Source of the DNA: Bifidobacterium pluvialisilvae
GTDB taxonomy: Bacteria; Actinomycetota; Actinomycetes; Actinomycetales; Bifidobacteriaceae
Reading direction: 5' to 3'
Assembly (NCBI RefSeq): GCF_019331695.1
Contig: NZ_JAHBBI010000015.1
Location: forward strand, 1-46,497
DNA: 46,497 nucleotides
Part shown: positions 9,745-17,448 of the stretch, piece by piece
How the letters are laid out: the number at the start of each line of letters is the position of its first letter
Position numbering within the stretch: position 1 is the stretch's first letter
Made by a program: the position numbers and the translations under genes
Notes under the pieces: generated by a model
Seen by the model: only the letters and a program-made list of their open reading frames with translations
Database searches by the model: none
Told to the model about the DNA's origin: nothing

Positions 9745-10743
9745 ATGACCAACGTAACGGTACTGGGTTCGGGAGCATGGGGCACCACGTTCGGGCAGGT
9801 TCTTGCCGACGCGGGCAACACGGTGACGATGTGGGCCATCGAGCCGGAGATCGTCGCCGACATCCGTGACAACCGCCGCAACTCGTACCGTCTGCCGAGC
9901 GTCGAACAGCTGCCCGAAGGCATCACCGCCACCGGCGACCGCGCCGAGGCCGTGGCGAGCGCCGAAATCGTCGTCGTGGCAATCGCCGCGCAGTTCGCAC
10001 GCGTGGCGTTGGAGGAGTTCAAGGGGCTGATTCCGCACGACGCGCTCGTCGTCTCGCTGATGAAGGGCATCGAACGCAACACCGGCAAGCGCATGGACGA
10101 GGTCGTGCGCGAGACGCTGGACCTGCCTGAGAACCGGTTCGCCGCCGTCTCCGGGCCGAACCTGAGCAAGGAGATCGCCAAGCGCGAGCCGAGCGCCACC
10201 GTGGTCGCCTCTACGAACCCGTACGCGGCCGCGCGCGTGGCCCAGGCCTGCTCCACGTCGTATTTCCACCCGTTCACCTCCACCGACGTCATCGGCCTCG
10301 AACTGTGCGGATCGTTGAAGAACGTGGTCGCGCTCGCCGTCGGCATGGCCCGCGGCGCCGGCTACGGCGAGAACACGGCCGCCATGATCGAGACGCGCGG
10401 CCTGGCCGAGCTCACCTCGCTCGGCAAGGCGTGCGGCGCCGACCCGAAGACCTTCTCCGGTCTGGCCGGCGTGGGCGACCTCATCGCCACCTGCGGCTCC
10501 CCGCTCTCGCGCAACTACACGTTCGGCTCGAACCTCGGCAAGGGCATGAGCGTGGAGGAGGCCACCAAGGCCAGCGACGGCGTGGCCGAAGGCGTGCCCA
10601 CCACCGCCACCGTGGTAGCGCTCGGCGACAAGCTCGGCGTGCCCACCCCGCTCGCCGCCGCCATGACCCACGTGCTCGAGGACGGCATCTCCTGTGCGCA
10701 GATGCTCTCCGAGCTCTTCGGCACCGAAATCACCAACGAGTAG
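9745..10743 (+). CDS. gpsA: Glycerol-3-phosphate dehydrogenase [NAD(P)+]
   Basis: 332 residues, the usual length for GpsA. This soluble enzyme reduces dihydroxyacetone phosphate to sn-glycerol-3-phosphate, the backbone for phospholipids and lipoteichoic acid. The N-terminal Rossmann motif GSGAWGTTFG, followed by WAIEPEI, is characteristic; the C-terminal helical domain carries the expected conserved segment ELCGSLKNVVALA with the catalytic lysine region and the GLGD-like segment AGVGDLIATC. ATG 9745 is preceded by AAGGAG six bases upstream; an upstream extension of the open frame covers non-coding repeat sequence and is not used. It precedes ddl by about 137 bases in the same direction. Confidence 0.96.
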   Translation: MTNVTVLGSGAWGTTFGQVLADAGNTVTMWAIEPEIVADIRDNRRNSYRLPSVEQLPEGITATGDRAEAVASAEIVVVAIAAQFARVALEEFKGLIPHDALVVSLMKGIERNTGKRMDEVVRETLDLPENRFAAVSGPNLSKEIAKREPSATVVASTNPYAAARVAQACSTSYFHPFTSTDVIGLELCGSLKNVVALAVGMARGAGYGENTAAMIETRGLAELTSLGKACGADPKTFSGLAGVGDLIATCGSPLSRNYTFGSNLGKGMSVEEATKASDGVAEGVPTTATVVALGDKLGVPTPLAAAMTHVLEDGISCAQMLSELFGTEITNE

Positions 10744-10880
10744 GACCAGCGAGGGCCAGCGAGTACGAACGAGTAGGGAATCATCAGCGAGTAGGGTGCC
10801 CTGCGGGGTAGTCTTGCTAACGATATCGTGGACCGACGTCGCGGACGGCGGCCGTTGAACGTACCGGAGGATTGTGGATT

Positions 10881-12017
10881 ATGACCAAGAAGCGCATCGT
10901 GGTGTTGTACGGCGGCAGGGCCGACGAGCATCCGATCTCCTGCATTTCGGCGGCGAGCGTGCTCAACGCCATCGACACCGACCGCTTCGAACCGATTCCC
11001 GTGGGCATCACCAAGGACGGCAAGTGGATCGTGAACGGCGAGGACCCGCGCGGATGGAACCTCGACAGCGGCGTGCTGCCCGAGGTCGAGATCACCGAAA
11101 GCGCGAAGATGGTCGTGCTCGACGTGGCCCTCGGCCAGGACGGGTTCTTCGCGCAGAACGGCAACGAACTCGAATCGCTCGGCCACGTCGACGCCGTGTT
11201 CCCCGTGCTCCACGGCCCCTACGGAGAGGATGGCACCGTGCAGGGTCTGCTTGAGATGATGAACGTGCCGTACGTCGGCTGCGGCGTGCTCGCATCCGCC
11301 GCCTGCATGGACAAGCACTACACCAAGGTGCTGCTCGCCGCCGCCGGCATCCCCGTGGCGCCCGGCATCACCATCGACGCCCGTGAATTCGACGTCGCCT
11401 CCGAATTCGCCGCCAACGGCCCCGAACTGCTCGCCCAGGTGAAGGCCGCCGGCCTCGCATACCCGCTGTTCGTCAAGCCGTCGCGCGCCGGCTCCAGCTT
11501 CGGCGTGACCAAGGTGGAGAACGCCGACAACGCCGACGAACTCGCCGCCGCCGTGTTCGAAGCCTCCAAGCACGATTGGCGCATCCTCATCGAACAGGGC
11601 ATCAACGCCCGCGAAATCGAATGCGCGGTGCTCTGCCCGAAGGCCGGCGGCAAGCCGCAGGTGAGCTGGCCCGGCGAAATCGTGCTCGACTCGCGCAGCA
11701 CCGACGCCGACTCCTTCTACGACTTCGACAGCAAGTACATGGACTCCAGCGCCTCCCACGTGGAAGTGCCCGCCAACCTGCCCGAACCCATGCTGGAGAA
11801 GGTGCGCGAGACCGCGGCCAAGGCGTTCGTGGCCGTGGACGGCGCCGGCCTCAGCCGCGTCGACACGTTCGTGACCGCCGACGGCGAGGTGATGGTCAAC
11901 GAAATCAACACCATGCCCGGATTCACGTCCATCTCCATGTATCCCAAGGCATGGGAGGCCACCGGCATCGCCTACTCCGACCTCATCACCACCCTCATCG
12001 AAGGCGTGCTGCGCTGA
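10881..12017 (+). CDS. ddl: D-alanine--D-alanine ligase
   Basis: 378 residues, an ATP-grasp enzyme that joins two D-alanines for the UDP-MurNAc pentapeptide of peptidoglycan. Visible family features are the N-terminal GGRADEHPIS loop, HGPYGEDGTVQG (substrate and helix-dipole region), the ATP-grasp segment LFVKPSRAGSSFGV, and the C-terminal metal site with SRVDTFV and EINTMPGFT. ATG 10881 follows GGAGG (10866-10870) at ten bases; TTG at 10872 is in frame but too close to that site. It is co-directional with gpsA, possibly one transcript, and is followed by a conserved hairpin element. Confidence 0.96.
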   Translation: MTKKRIVVLYGGRADEHPISCISAASVLNAIDTDRFEPIPVGITKDGKWIVNGEDPRGWNLDSGVLPEVEITESAKMVVLDVALGQDGFFAQNGNELESLGHVDAVFPVLHGPYGEDGTVQGLLEMMNVPYVGCGVLASAACMDKHYTKVLLAAAGIPVAPGITIDAREFDVASEFAANGPELLAQVKAAGLAYPLFVKPSRAGSSFGVTKVENADNADELAAAVFEASKHDWRILIEQGINAREIECAVLCPKAGGKPQVSWPGEIVLDSRSTDADSFYDFDSKYMDSSASHVEVPANLPEPMLEKVRETAAKAFVAVDGAGLSRVDTFVTADGEVMVNEINTMPGFTSISMYPKAWEATGIAYSDLITTLIEGVLR

Positions 12018-12029
12018 AAACGGCACAAT

Positions 12030-12163
12030 GACGGGCCGAAATCGCTGAACAACGGGCAGAAATCCCCGAAATCCCCGATTTATGGTGCCTTTTGGTCGTT
12101 TTTCCTCGTGAAAACGACCAAAAGGCACCGTACATTGCCGGGAACGGGGATTTCGGCCCGTAT
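12030..12163 (+). repeat. Hairpin repeat family H, copy 1 (after ddl)
   Basis: A 22-bp stem (12081-12102 with 12111-12132, one G-U wobble, 8-base loop) carries the words GGTGCC-TTTT-GGTCGTTTT. The tail reads GCCGGGAACGGGGATTTCGG then CCCGTATGT. In this copy the tail also pairs with ACGGGCCGAAAT at 12030-12041, making a nested palindrome. Three more copies lie after the stop codons of genes ending at 40528, 42329 and 44236, all in the same orientation. Position suggests a transcript end or RNA-stabilising element; there is no U-run. Confidence 0.85.
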
Positions 12164-12183
12164 GTCATTTGACTATGTCTGAC

Positions 12184-12202
12184 TACGATGGGGTGGTGAG
12201 GC
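12184..12202 (+). promoter_or_regulatory. -10 box and RBS of the MEMO/AMMECR1 gene
   Basis: TACGAT at 12184-12189 is a good -10 hexamer, giving a start site near 12196 and a very short leader containing GAGG (12198-12201). No clear -35 is seen. Confidence 0.4.
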
Positions 12203-12212
12203 GGTGATTGCC

Positions 12213-14069
12213 ATGACATCCAACGAAGTATCCTCCGAACGCATTCGTCCGGCGGCGGTGGCCGGCGCGTTCTATCCCGACGATCCCCACGCATTGCGAC
12301 GCATGATCGCCGAACAACTCGACTACGCGCGCGGCCTGCTCACCTCCGACGTGCTCGCGCGACTGCCCGAAGGCGCTCCCAAGGCCGTGATCGTGCCCCA
12401 CGCCGGATACGTCTACTCCGGCACGACCGCCGCGCTCGCCTACGCGCTGCTGGAACGCGGCCGGGGGACGATTCGCCGCGCCGTGATCGTGGGTCCGACA
12501 CATCGCGTGGCCGTACGGGGCGTGGCCATGAGCCGTGCCGCCGCGTTCGCCACCCCGCTCGGCATCGCGTCCGTCGACGTGGCCGGCGAGGCCCGCGCGT
12601 TCGGATTCCGTCCGCATCGGGCACCGGACGACGCCCCCGGCGACATTCTGCTGGGCGGATACGCCGACTTCCTGCGGCTGCTGAACGACACCTACGCCGC
12701 GGCCGATGCCGCCGCGCCCGCGCTGCTGCTCAACGACCCGACCCATGCGCGCGAGCACGCCGTCGAAGTGCAGATACCGTTCCTGCAGACCGTGCTCGGC
12801 GAAGACATCGACATCGTGCCGCTCAACGCCGGCTCCGCCACGCCCGACGAGGTCGGCGACGTACTGCGCGCGCTGTGGGGCGGGCCCGAGACGGTGGTCG
12901 TCATCAGCTCCGACCTGTCGCATTATCATCCGAACGCCTACGCGCGGGCGCTCGACGACGAGACCATCGCACGCATCGCCGCGCTCGATTTGCCGATACA
13001 TCCGAACCGGGCGTGCGGCGCGTATCCGGTCAACGGCCTGCTCGACGTCATCCGCAACGGATTGCATACGAGGCATACGACGGACGGCGTGCGGACGCCG
13101 GACGCATCTTCCGCGTCGGCATCGTTGGCCGCATCGGCCGCGAATGGACGATTCGACCTGCGATTCCTCGGATGCTGCACGTCCGGCGATGGCGGCGAGG
13201 CCGCGCTCGCCGACGATCTGACCCGGCCGGGCGAATCGGAGGGCGTCATCCATGCCACGCGTCCCGCCATGGCCAATCCGGACGAGGCCGTCGTCGGCTA
13301 CGCATCGTTCGCCATGTGGGAGCATGACGACGATGACGATAGCGGCGACGATGGCGAACGGCGTGGTTCAGGTGATGAAGCCGAGGACGGTTCCCATCCT
13401 TGGCCCCCTCTGACGAGGGGGCTGTCGGCGCAGCCGACTGGGGGAGAGACGACTGCCGCTCGGCCGGCGGCCAACTCCTCTGCCGGCAAAGGCCCGGTGC
13501 TGCTTGGCCTCGCGCGTACGGCGATTCGTCATTATCTCGGCATCGATGACGGCACCGACGCCACCGCGACCATGGACGCCGTCGTCGACCGACTCGTCGA
13601 CGACCATCCGTGGCTGCGCGAGCCCGGCGCGAGTTTCGTCACGCTCACCGAGGGCGGACGGCTGCGCGGCTGCATCGGCACGTTGGAGGCGTACCGGCCG
13701 CTGGGCCGCGACGTCGCCGAACACGCGGTGGACGCCGCCAGCCGCGACCCGCGCTTCATGCCGGTGACGCCGGCGGAGTATCCGCTGCTGAACGTCGAGG
13801 TGTCGGTGCTGTCGAAACCCGAGCCGATGCGCGCCGCCAGTCGCGACGAGCTCGAATCCGAGCTGCGGCTCGGCGAGGATGGCCTGATTCTCGAGGATGC
13901 GAAGACCGGATGCCGCGCCACGTTCCTGCCGCAGGTGTGGGATGAGCTGCCGCGGCCGCATGATTTCGTCGGCCATCTGCTCGCCAAGGCCGGACTGCCG
14001 AGCGGACTGGACTGGACCGGTCGGCGCATCCGCTGCAGCCGCTACACCGTGACGGCCTACAAGGAGTGA
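12213..14069 (+). CDS. AmmeMemoRadiSam proteins B and A fused (MEMO-AMMECR1)
   Basis: 618 residues. Residues about 10-360 form a MEMO domain, related to extradiol-dioxygenase-like proteins, with metal-site segments PHAGYVYSG, GPTHRV, EHAVEVQIPF, SSDLSHY and LGCCTSG. Residues about 430-615 form an AMMECR1 domain with the diagnostic LRGCIG loop. Between them lies an Asp/Ser/Gly linker (about 369-429) containing a palindromic repeat found elsewhere in intergenic DNA. MEMO, AMMECR1 and a radical SAM enzyme are a conserved three-part system of unsettled biochemical role; here the first two are fused and the third follows directly. ATG 12213 fits the GAGG at 12198; GTG 12204 is the alternative. The downstream gene begins within a few bases of this stop, so the two are co-transcribed and probably translationally coupled. 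Confidence 0.9.
   Translation: MTSNEVSSERIRPAAVAGAFYPDDPHALRRMIAEQLDYARGLLTSDVLARLPEGAPKAVIVPHAGYVYSGTTAALAYALLERGRGTIRRAVIVGPTHRVAVRGVAMSRAAAFATPLGIASVDVAGEARAFGFRPHRAPDDAPGDILLGGYADFLRLLNDTYAAADAAAPALLLNDPTHAREHAVEVQIPFLQTVLGEDIDIVPLNAGSATPDEVGDVLRALWGGPETVVVISSDLSHYHPNAYARALDDETIARIAALDLPIHPNRACGAYPVNGLLDVIRNGLHTRHTTDGVRTPDASSASASLAASAANGRFDLRFLGCCTSGDGGEAALADDLTRPGESEGVIHATRPAMANPDEAVVGYASFAMWEHDDDDDSGDDGERRGSGDEAEDGSHPWPPLTRGLSAQPTGGETTAARPAANSSAGKGPVLLGLARTAIRHYLGIDDGTDATATMDAVVDRLVDDHPWLREPGASFVTLTEGGRLRGCIGTLEAYRPLGRDVAEHAVDAASRDPRFMPVTPAEYPLLNVEVSVLSKPEPMRAASRDELESELRLGEDGLILEDAKTGCRATFLPQVWDELPRPHDFVGHLLAKAGLPSGLDWTGRRIRCSRYTVTAYKE
13401..13447 (+). repeat. Palindromic repeat family G inside a coding linker
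   Basis: Two hairpins lie in tandem: GCCCCCTC-TGAC-GAGGGGGC (13403-13422) and GTCGGC-GCA-GCCGAC (13424-13438), followed by TGGGGGAG. The same order (GGCCCCC dyad, TCGGC-GCA-GCCGA dyad, ACTGGGGG) occurs in reverse orientation in the gap after the amidohydrolase gene (19056-19104). Here it is translated in frame between the MEMO and AMMECR1 domains, giving WPPLTRGLSAQPTGGE. Confidence 0.8.
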
Positions 14070-14074
14070 CGGCG

Positions 14075-15136
14075 ATGGCCTCGTACGATTCCCGCGCCAT
14101 CGGCCGCTGGCAGCATCGCATCGGCCCCGCCGCCGACGGCCGCGTGCAATGCGACCTGTGCCCGCGCGCGTGCAAGCTCAAGCCCGGCCAGCGCGGATTC
14201 TGTTTCGTGCGCAGCAACCACGACGGCGTCATCGTCTGCGACACCTACGGCCGCAGCTCCGGATTCGCCATCGACCCGGTGGAGAAGAAGCCGCTCAACC
14301 ACTTCCATCCCGGTTCGTCGGTGTTGAGCTTCGGCACCGCCGGCTGCAATTCGGGCTGCCGATTCTGCCAGAACTGGGACATTTCCAAGGCCCGTGATTG
14401 GGACCGTCTCGGCGTCGAAGCCAGTCCGGAGAAGATCGCCGACGTCGCGCTGCGATACGGCGCCGAATCCGTGGCGTTCACCTACAACGATCCCATCATC
14501 TTCGCCGAATACGCCATCGACACGGCCGCCGCATGCCGCGAGCGCGGCATCCATCCCATCGCCGTCACCGCCGGATACATGAGCGCGGCCGCCCGTCCGG
14601 AATTCTATGATGCGATGGACGCCGCCAACATCGATCTCAAGGGCTTCACCGAGGACTTCTATTGGAAGGTGACCGGCACGCATCTGCAGGATGTGCTGGA
14701 CACCATCGAATTCGCCGTCAACGAGGCGCGCACGCCCGACGGCGGCCGCGTCTGGGTGGAATTGACGACGCTGCTCATCCCCGGATTCAATGACGACGAC
14801 GCGCAATTGCATGCCGAATGCGCGTGGATCCGCGAGCATTGCGGCCCCGACGTGCCGTTGCATTTCTCCGCGTTCCATCCCGCGTACAAGATGGACGATG
14901 TGCCGCGCACGCCGTTGTCGACGCTGGTGCGCGCGCGGGAGATCGCGCTGGGGGAGGGGCTGCACTACGTCTACACCGGCAATGTGCACAATACCGAGGG
15001 CGATGCCACATACTGCCCGAACCCCGGATGCCGGGCGTTGCTGATTCAGCGCGACTGGTACGAGATACGCGCGAACCGCATCACCGCCGACGGTCGCTGC
15101 CCCGACTGCGGCACCCCAATCGCCGGCCGGTGGTGA
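14075..15136 (+). CDS. AmmeMemoRadiSam system radical SAM enzyme
   Basis: 353 residues. The radical SAM cluster motif is CNSGCRFCQNW (C-x3-C-x2-C), which binds the [4Fe-4S] cluster that cleaves S-adenosylmethionine. An N-terminal cysteine group (CDLCPRACKLKPGQRGFC) and two C-terminal CxxC-like groups (CPNPGC, CPDCG) suggest further metal sites, typical of this subfamily of PflA-like activases. The natural target is not known. ATG 14075 has AAGGAG at 14061-14066; GTG 14066 would overlap the upstream stop but sits on the ribosome site. It is the second gene of a tight operon with the MEMO-AMMECR1 gene. Confidence 0.93.
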   Translation: MASYDSRAIGRWQHRIGPAADGRVQCDLCPRACKLKPGQRGFCFVRSNHDGVIVCDTYGRSSGFAIDPVEKKPLNHFHPGSSVLSFGTAGCNSGCRFCQNWDISKARDWDRLGVEASPEKIADVALRYGAESVAFTYNDPIIFAEYAIDTAAACRERGIHPIAVTAGYMSAAARPEFYDAMDAANIDLKGFTEDFYWKVTGTHLQDVLDTIEFAVNEARTPDGGRVWVELTTLLIPGFNDDDAQLHAECAWIREHCGPDVPLHFSAFHPAYKMDDVPRTPLSTLVRAREIALGEGLHYVYTGNVHNTEGDATYCPNPGCRALLIQRDWYEIRANRITADGRCPDCGTPIAGRW

Positions 15137-15163
15137 GCGGCCCTCCCCTCCGACCGCCTTATT

Positions 15164-15440
15164 GTCATCCTGAGGAGAGCTGTGTTGCTTTGTTGTCATC
15201 CTGAACGAAGCCGTGTCGCTTTGTTGTCTCTTGCGTGGAGCTGTGTTGCTTTGTTGTCATCCTGAGTGGAGCCGTGTTGTTTTGTTGTCTCCTGCGTGGA
15301 GCTGTGTCGCCTTATTGTCATCCTGAGCGGAGGCCGTAGGCCGGAGTCGAAGGATCTTGGACACCACGCATCAAGATCCTTCGACTCGCTTCGCTCGCTC
15401 AGGATGACAGGAGTGTGGTGCTCGCGCAGGATGACAGGGG
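15164..15440. repeat. GTCATCCTGAG repeat cluster A with 30-31-bp tandem array
   Basis: This fills the convergent gap between the radical SAM and GNAT genes. From 15164 to about 15315 five tandem units of 30-31 bases alternate GTCATCCTGAG and GTCTCNTGCG heads with a GCTGTGT-TGCTTTGTT body. A complete palindrome follows (about 15315-15409), with arms GTCATCCTGAGCGG and CAGGATGAC and an inner AAGGATCTT/AAGATCCTT stem. A partial copy runs to about 15440. No gene is seen here. Confidence 0.85.
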
Positions 15441-15523
15441 GCGTGGGGCGACGGCGGCCGGAGCGGTGGTGTTCACTCAGGAACAGAGGTGTGGTGCTCG
15501 CGCAGGTGACGCTCTGCGCGCCC

Positions 15524-16039
15524 CTACAGAATCGTCTCCATGCCGATTTTCTGGGGCTTGAGGCCGCAGTGTTCGTAGAAGGCCATCGCCGAGGGATTGC
15601 ACGACCATACGTTGAGCGTGACGTTGTAGCAGCCGTGTTCGCGCGCGAAACCGAGCACATGCCGGTACAGCGCCTCGCCGACGTGCCGTCCTCGTGCGGA
15701 TTCGTCCACGCATAGGTCGTCGATGTACAGCGTGGTGATGTCGGTGAGCACGTGGCTGCCCTTGTTCCGCTGGAACACGCAGAACGCGTAGCCGATGACG
15801 CCGCCTCCCGCAGCCCCGGTTCCGCCGTCCGTCGCGACCCTGTCGGCCGCATCCCCGTCCTCGTACACGAAGATCGGCCGTTCGTCGTCGGCGATGATTG
15901 CGGCCAACTCCTCGTCGGAGTACTTCTTCGCGCCGCCCCGGAACAGGTCGGGCCGCCCGCGGTGGTGCACCTCGGCCACCTGGTACAGCAGCCGGTCCAA
16001 ATCGGGAATATCCGCTGTCGTCGCACGTCGAATCATCAT
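15524..16039 (-). CDS. GNAT family N-acetyltransferase
   Basis: 171 residues with the GNAT fold. The acetyl-CoA binding loop is ESARGRHVGEALYRHV (Q/R-x-x-G-x-A type) on strand-helix 4, and NPSAMAFYEHCGL near the C-terminus is the usual final strand region. N-terminal MMIRRATTADIPDLDRLL is a typical GNAT opening. It transfers an acetyl group from acetyl-CoA to an amine; the substrate cannot be read from sequence. The start at 16039 has AGGGAG five bases upstream (start 16036 is equally possible); the longer open frame upstream runs through an inverted-repeat element and is rejected. It lies downstream of the mscS-like gene on the same strand, 144 bases away. Confidence 0.85.
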   Translation of the reverse strand: MMIRRATTADIPDLDRLLYQVAEVHHRGRPDLFRGGAKKYSDEELAAIIADDERPIFVYEDGDAADRVATDGGTGAAGGGVIGYAFCVFQRNKGSHVLTDITTLYIDDLCVDESARGRHVGEALYRHVLGFAREHGCYNVTLNVWSCNPSAMAFYEHCGLKPQKIGMETIL

Positions 16040-16066
16040 TTCTTCTCCCTTGTTAGCCCCAATTTG

Positions 16067-16172
16067 CGAGTTGTGAGGCTTGCATCCGGGGAACGGCCTT
16101 GTTCCCAGCCGGATTTTCAACGTTTTCCGCGGTCCGAGACCCTTGTCTCGCCAAACAAAGCCTCACAACTCG
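16067..16172. repeat. Small terminal-inverted-repeat element T, copy 1
   Basis: Perfect 15-bp terminal inverted repeats (CGAGTTGTGAGGCTT at 16067-16081, complement at 16158-16172) bound a 106-base element between the GNAT and MscS genes. Interior landmarks ATCCGG, GGATTTTCAA, CCGCGG and CCAAACAAA recur in the same order in a second element at 33754-33907. The element encodes nothing; it resembles a non-autonomous transposable element or a long hairpin. Confidence 0.75.
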
Positions 16173-16183
16173 AGGTTTCGCCG

Positions 16184-17002
16184 TTATTCCTCCTCCGGAG
16201 CGGCGTTCTGCACGAGGAATCCCTCGCCGGCGATGGCGCGCGCCGCCCTGTCCTGCATCGTGGAGAGCAGTACGCCCGGTTTGGTGAACAGCAGCACCTT
16301 GCCTTCGATGCCGTACGGCGAGAATCCGCTGAACTTCACCAGCGGCGGATTGTCCGGCAGCATGATGTCGGCCGTCGCCGCCTTCACCGCGTCGATGATG
16401 GTCGTCGCTATGGCGTCGGTGTTGGTGTTCCGGTCGCCGCGTGCGGTGAACGCCACGGTCGTCATGGCCTCGTTCGGCACCGGCATCTTCTCCAACGCCG
16501 CTGTGTTGAGCACCGAGTTCGGGATCCACATCTCGTTGCCGGCACGCTCCTCCACGATGGTGTGCCGCCACGTCACGTCCTTGACGACGCCGGTCGCGCC
16601 GTTGATGGACACGAGGTCGCCCGGCTGCACCACCTTGCCGAGCATCAGGCCGAAACCGCCGATGATGTTCGAGATGGTGTCCTTCAGGCCGAACGAGAGG
16701 GCGATGCCGCCGACGCCAAGCGCCGTCATCAGCGACGTCGGATTGATGCCGAACACCGGTTGCAGCACGATGCTGACGGCGAACACCCACAACAGCACGC
16801 GCACGATGTTGATGAAGATGGAGGCGCTGGGAATCTCCGTCTTGTCCAATGCGATGCGCATGCCCTTGGTCACGATTTTGACCACGATGGCCGTGGCGAC
16901 GAGCACGACGATGAGGAAGATTATCTTCGTGGAGTTCGTTTCGAGCCATGCCAACGGGTTCTCGATGAATTCGCGGATTGTGGAGCCTTGAGTAATATCC
17001 AT
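16184..17002 (-). CDS. Small-conductance mechanosensitive channel, MscS family
   Basis: 272 residues, close to the 286 of E. coli MscS. It opens under membrane tension to release solutes during osmotic downshock. Helices at about residues 27-48 and 60-85 precede the pore-lining TM3 (GVGGIALSFGLKDTISNIIGG, about 95-118), followed by the beta domain starting VQPGDLVSINGATGVVKDV. ATG 17002 is chosen because the upstream frame is intergenic repeat. TACGAT ends six bases before this ATG (revcomp of 17009-17014), which suggests a leaderless transcript; AAGGGG abuts the ATG and is too close to serve as a normal RBS. Confidence 0.9.
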   Translation of the reverse strand: MDITQGSTIREFIENPLAWLETNSTKIIFLIVVLVATAIVVKIVTKGMRIALDKTEIPSASIFINIVRVLLWVFAVSIVLQPVFGINPTSLMTALGVGGIALSFGLKDTISNIIGGFGLMLGKVVQPGDLVSINGATGVVKDVTWRHTIVEERAGNEMWIPNSVLNTAALEKMPVPNEAMTTVAFTARGDRNTNTDAIATTIIDAVKAATADIMLPDNPPLVKFSGFSPYGIEGKVLLFTKPGVLLSTMQDRAARAIAGEGFLVQNAAPEEE

Positions 17003-17063
17003 CCCCTTATCGTAAGGGACCGAATCTGTGCGCCACGTAAAGGAACTGTCGGATGTTCCTACG

Positions 17064-17362
17064 GTCATCCTGAGCGAGCGTCCCATCCTTGTCCTTCTGA
17101 GTGAGGGCTCTCGCCCTTGTCATCCTGAGTGAGCGTCCCATCCTTGTCCTCCTGAGTGAGGGCCCCATCCTTGTCATCCTGAGCGAGCGAAGCGAGTCGA
17201 AGGATCTCTACAGGCGTTCAAGATCCTTCGACTCCGGCCTGTGGCCTCCGCTCAGGATGACAGTGGGTGGTGTGCGCCTCCGCTCAGGATGACAGTGGGA
17301 GGTGGGTCGGCCTCCGCTCAGGATGACAGGCGGTGTCCGGCAGCCTCTCTCGGGATGGCAGG
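17064..17362. repeat. GTCATCCTGAG repeat cluster B
   Basis: Occupies the divergent gap between the mscS-like and amidohydrolase genes. Four degenerate half-units on the left lead to a complete palindrome (17172-17262; GTCATCCTGAGCGAGCGAAG arm, GAAGGATCT/AGATCCTTC inner stem), then three half-units on the right spaced 25-36 bases, ending in a decayed copy. No gene is seen. Confidence 0.85.
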
Positions 17363-17448
17363 TGCGCCTACTTGGTTTCCTCTCCGTTGCGCGGCAAAGG
17401 TGGGAACGTTTCCCGCGGCTTGTGCCGGACTGTGGCATGATGGGCGGT

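Noticed and set aside
15196-16026. Long minus-strand frame overlapping the GNAT gene and repeat cluster A
   Set aside because: It is in a different frame from the GNAT domain and its C-terminal part is translated tandem repeat.
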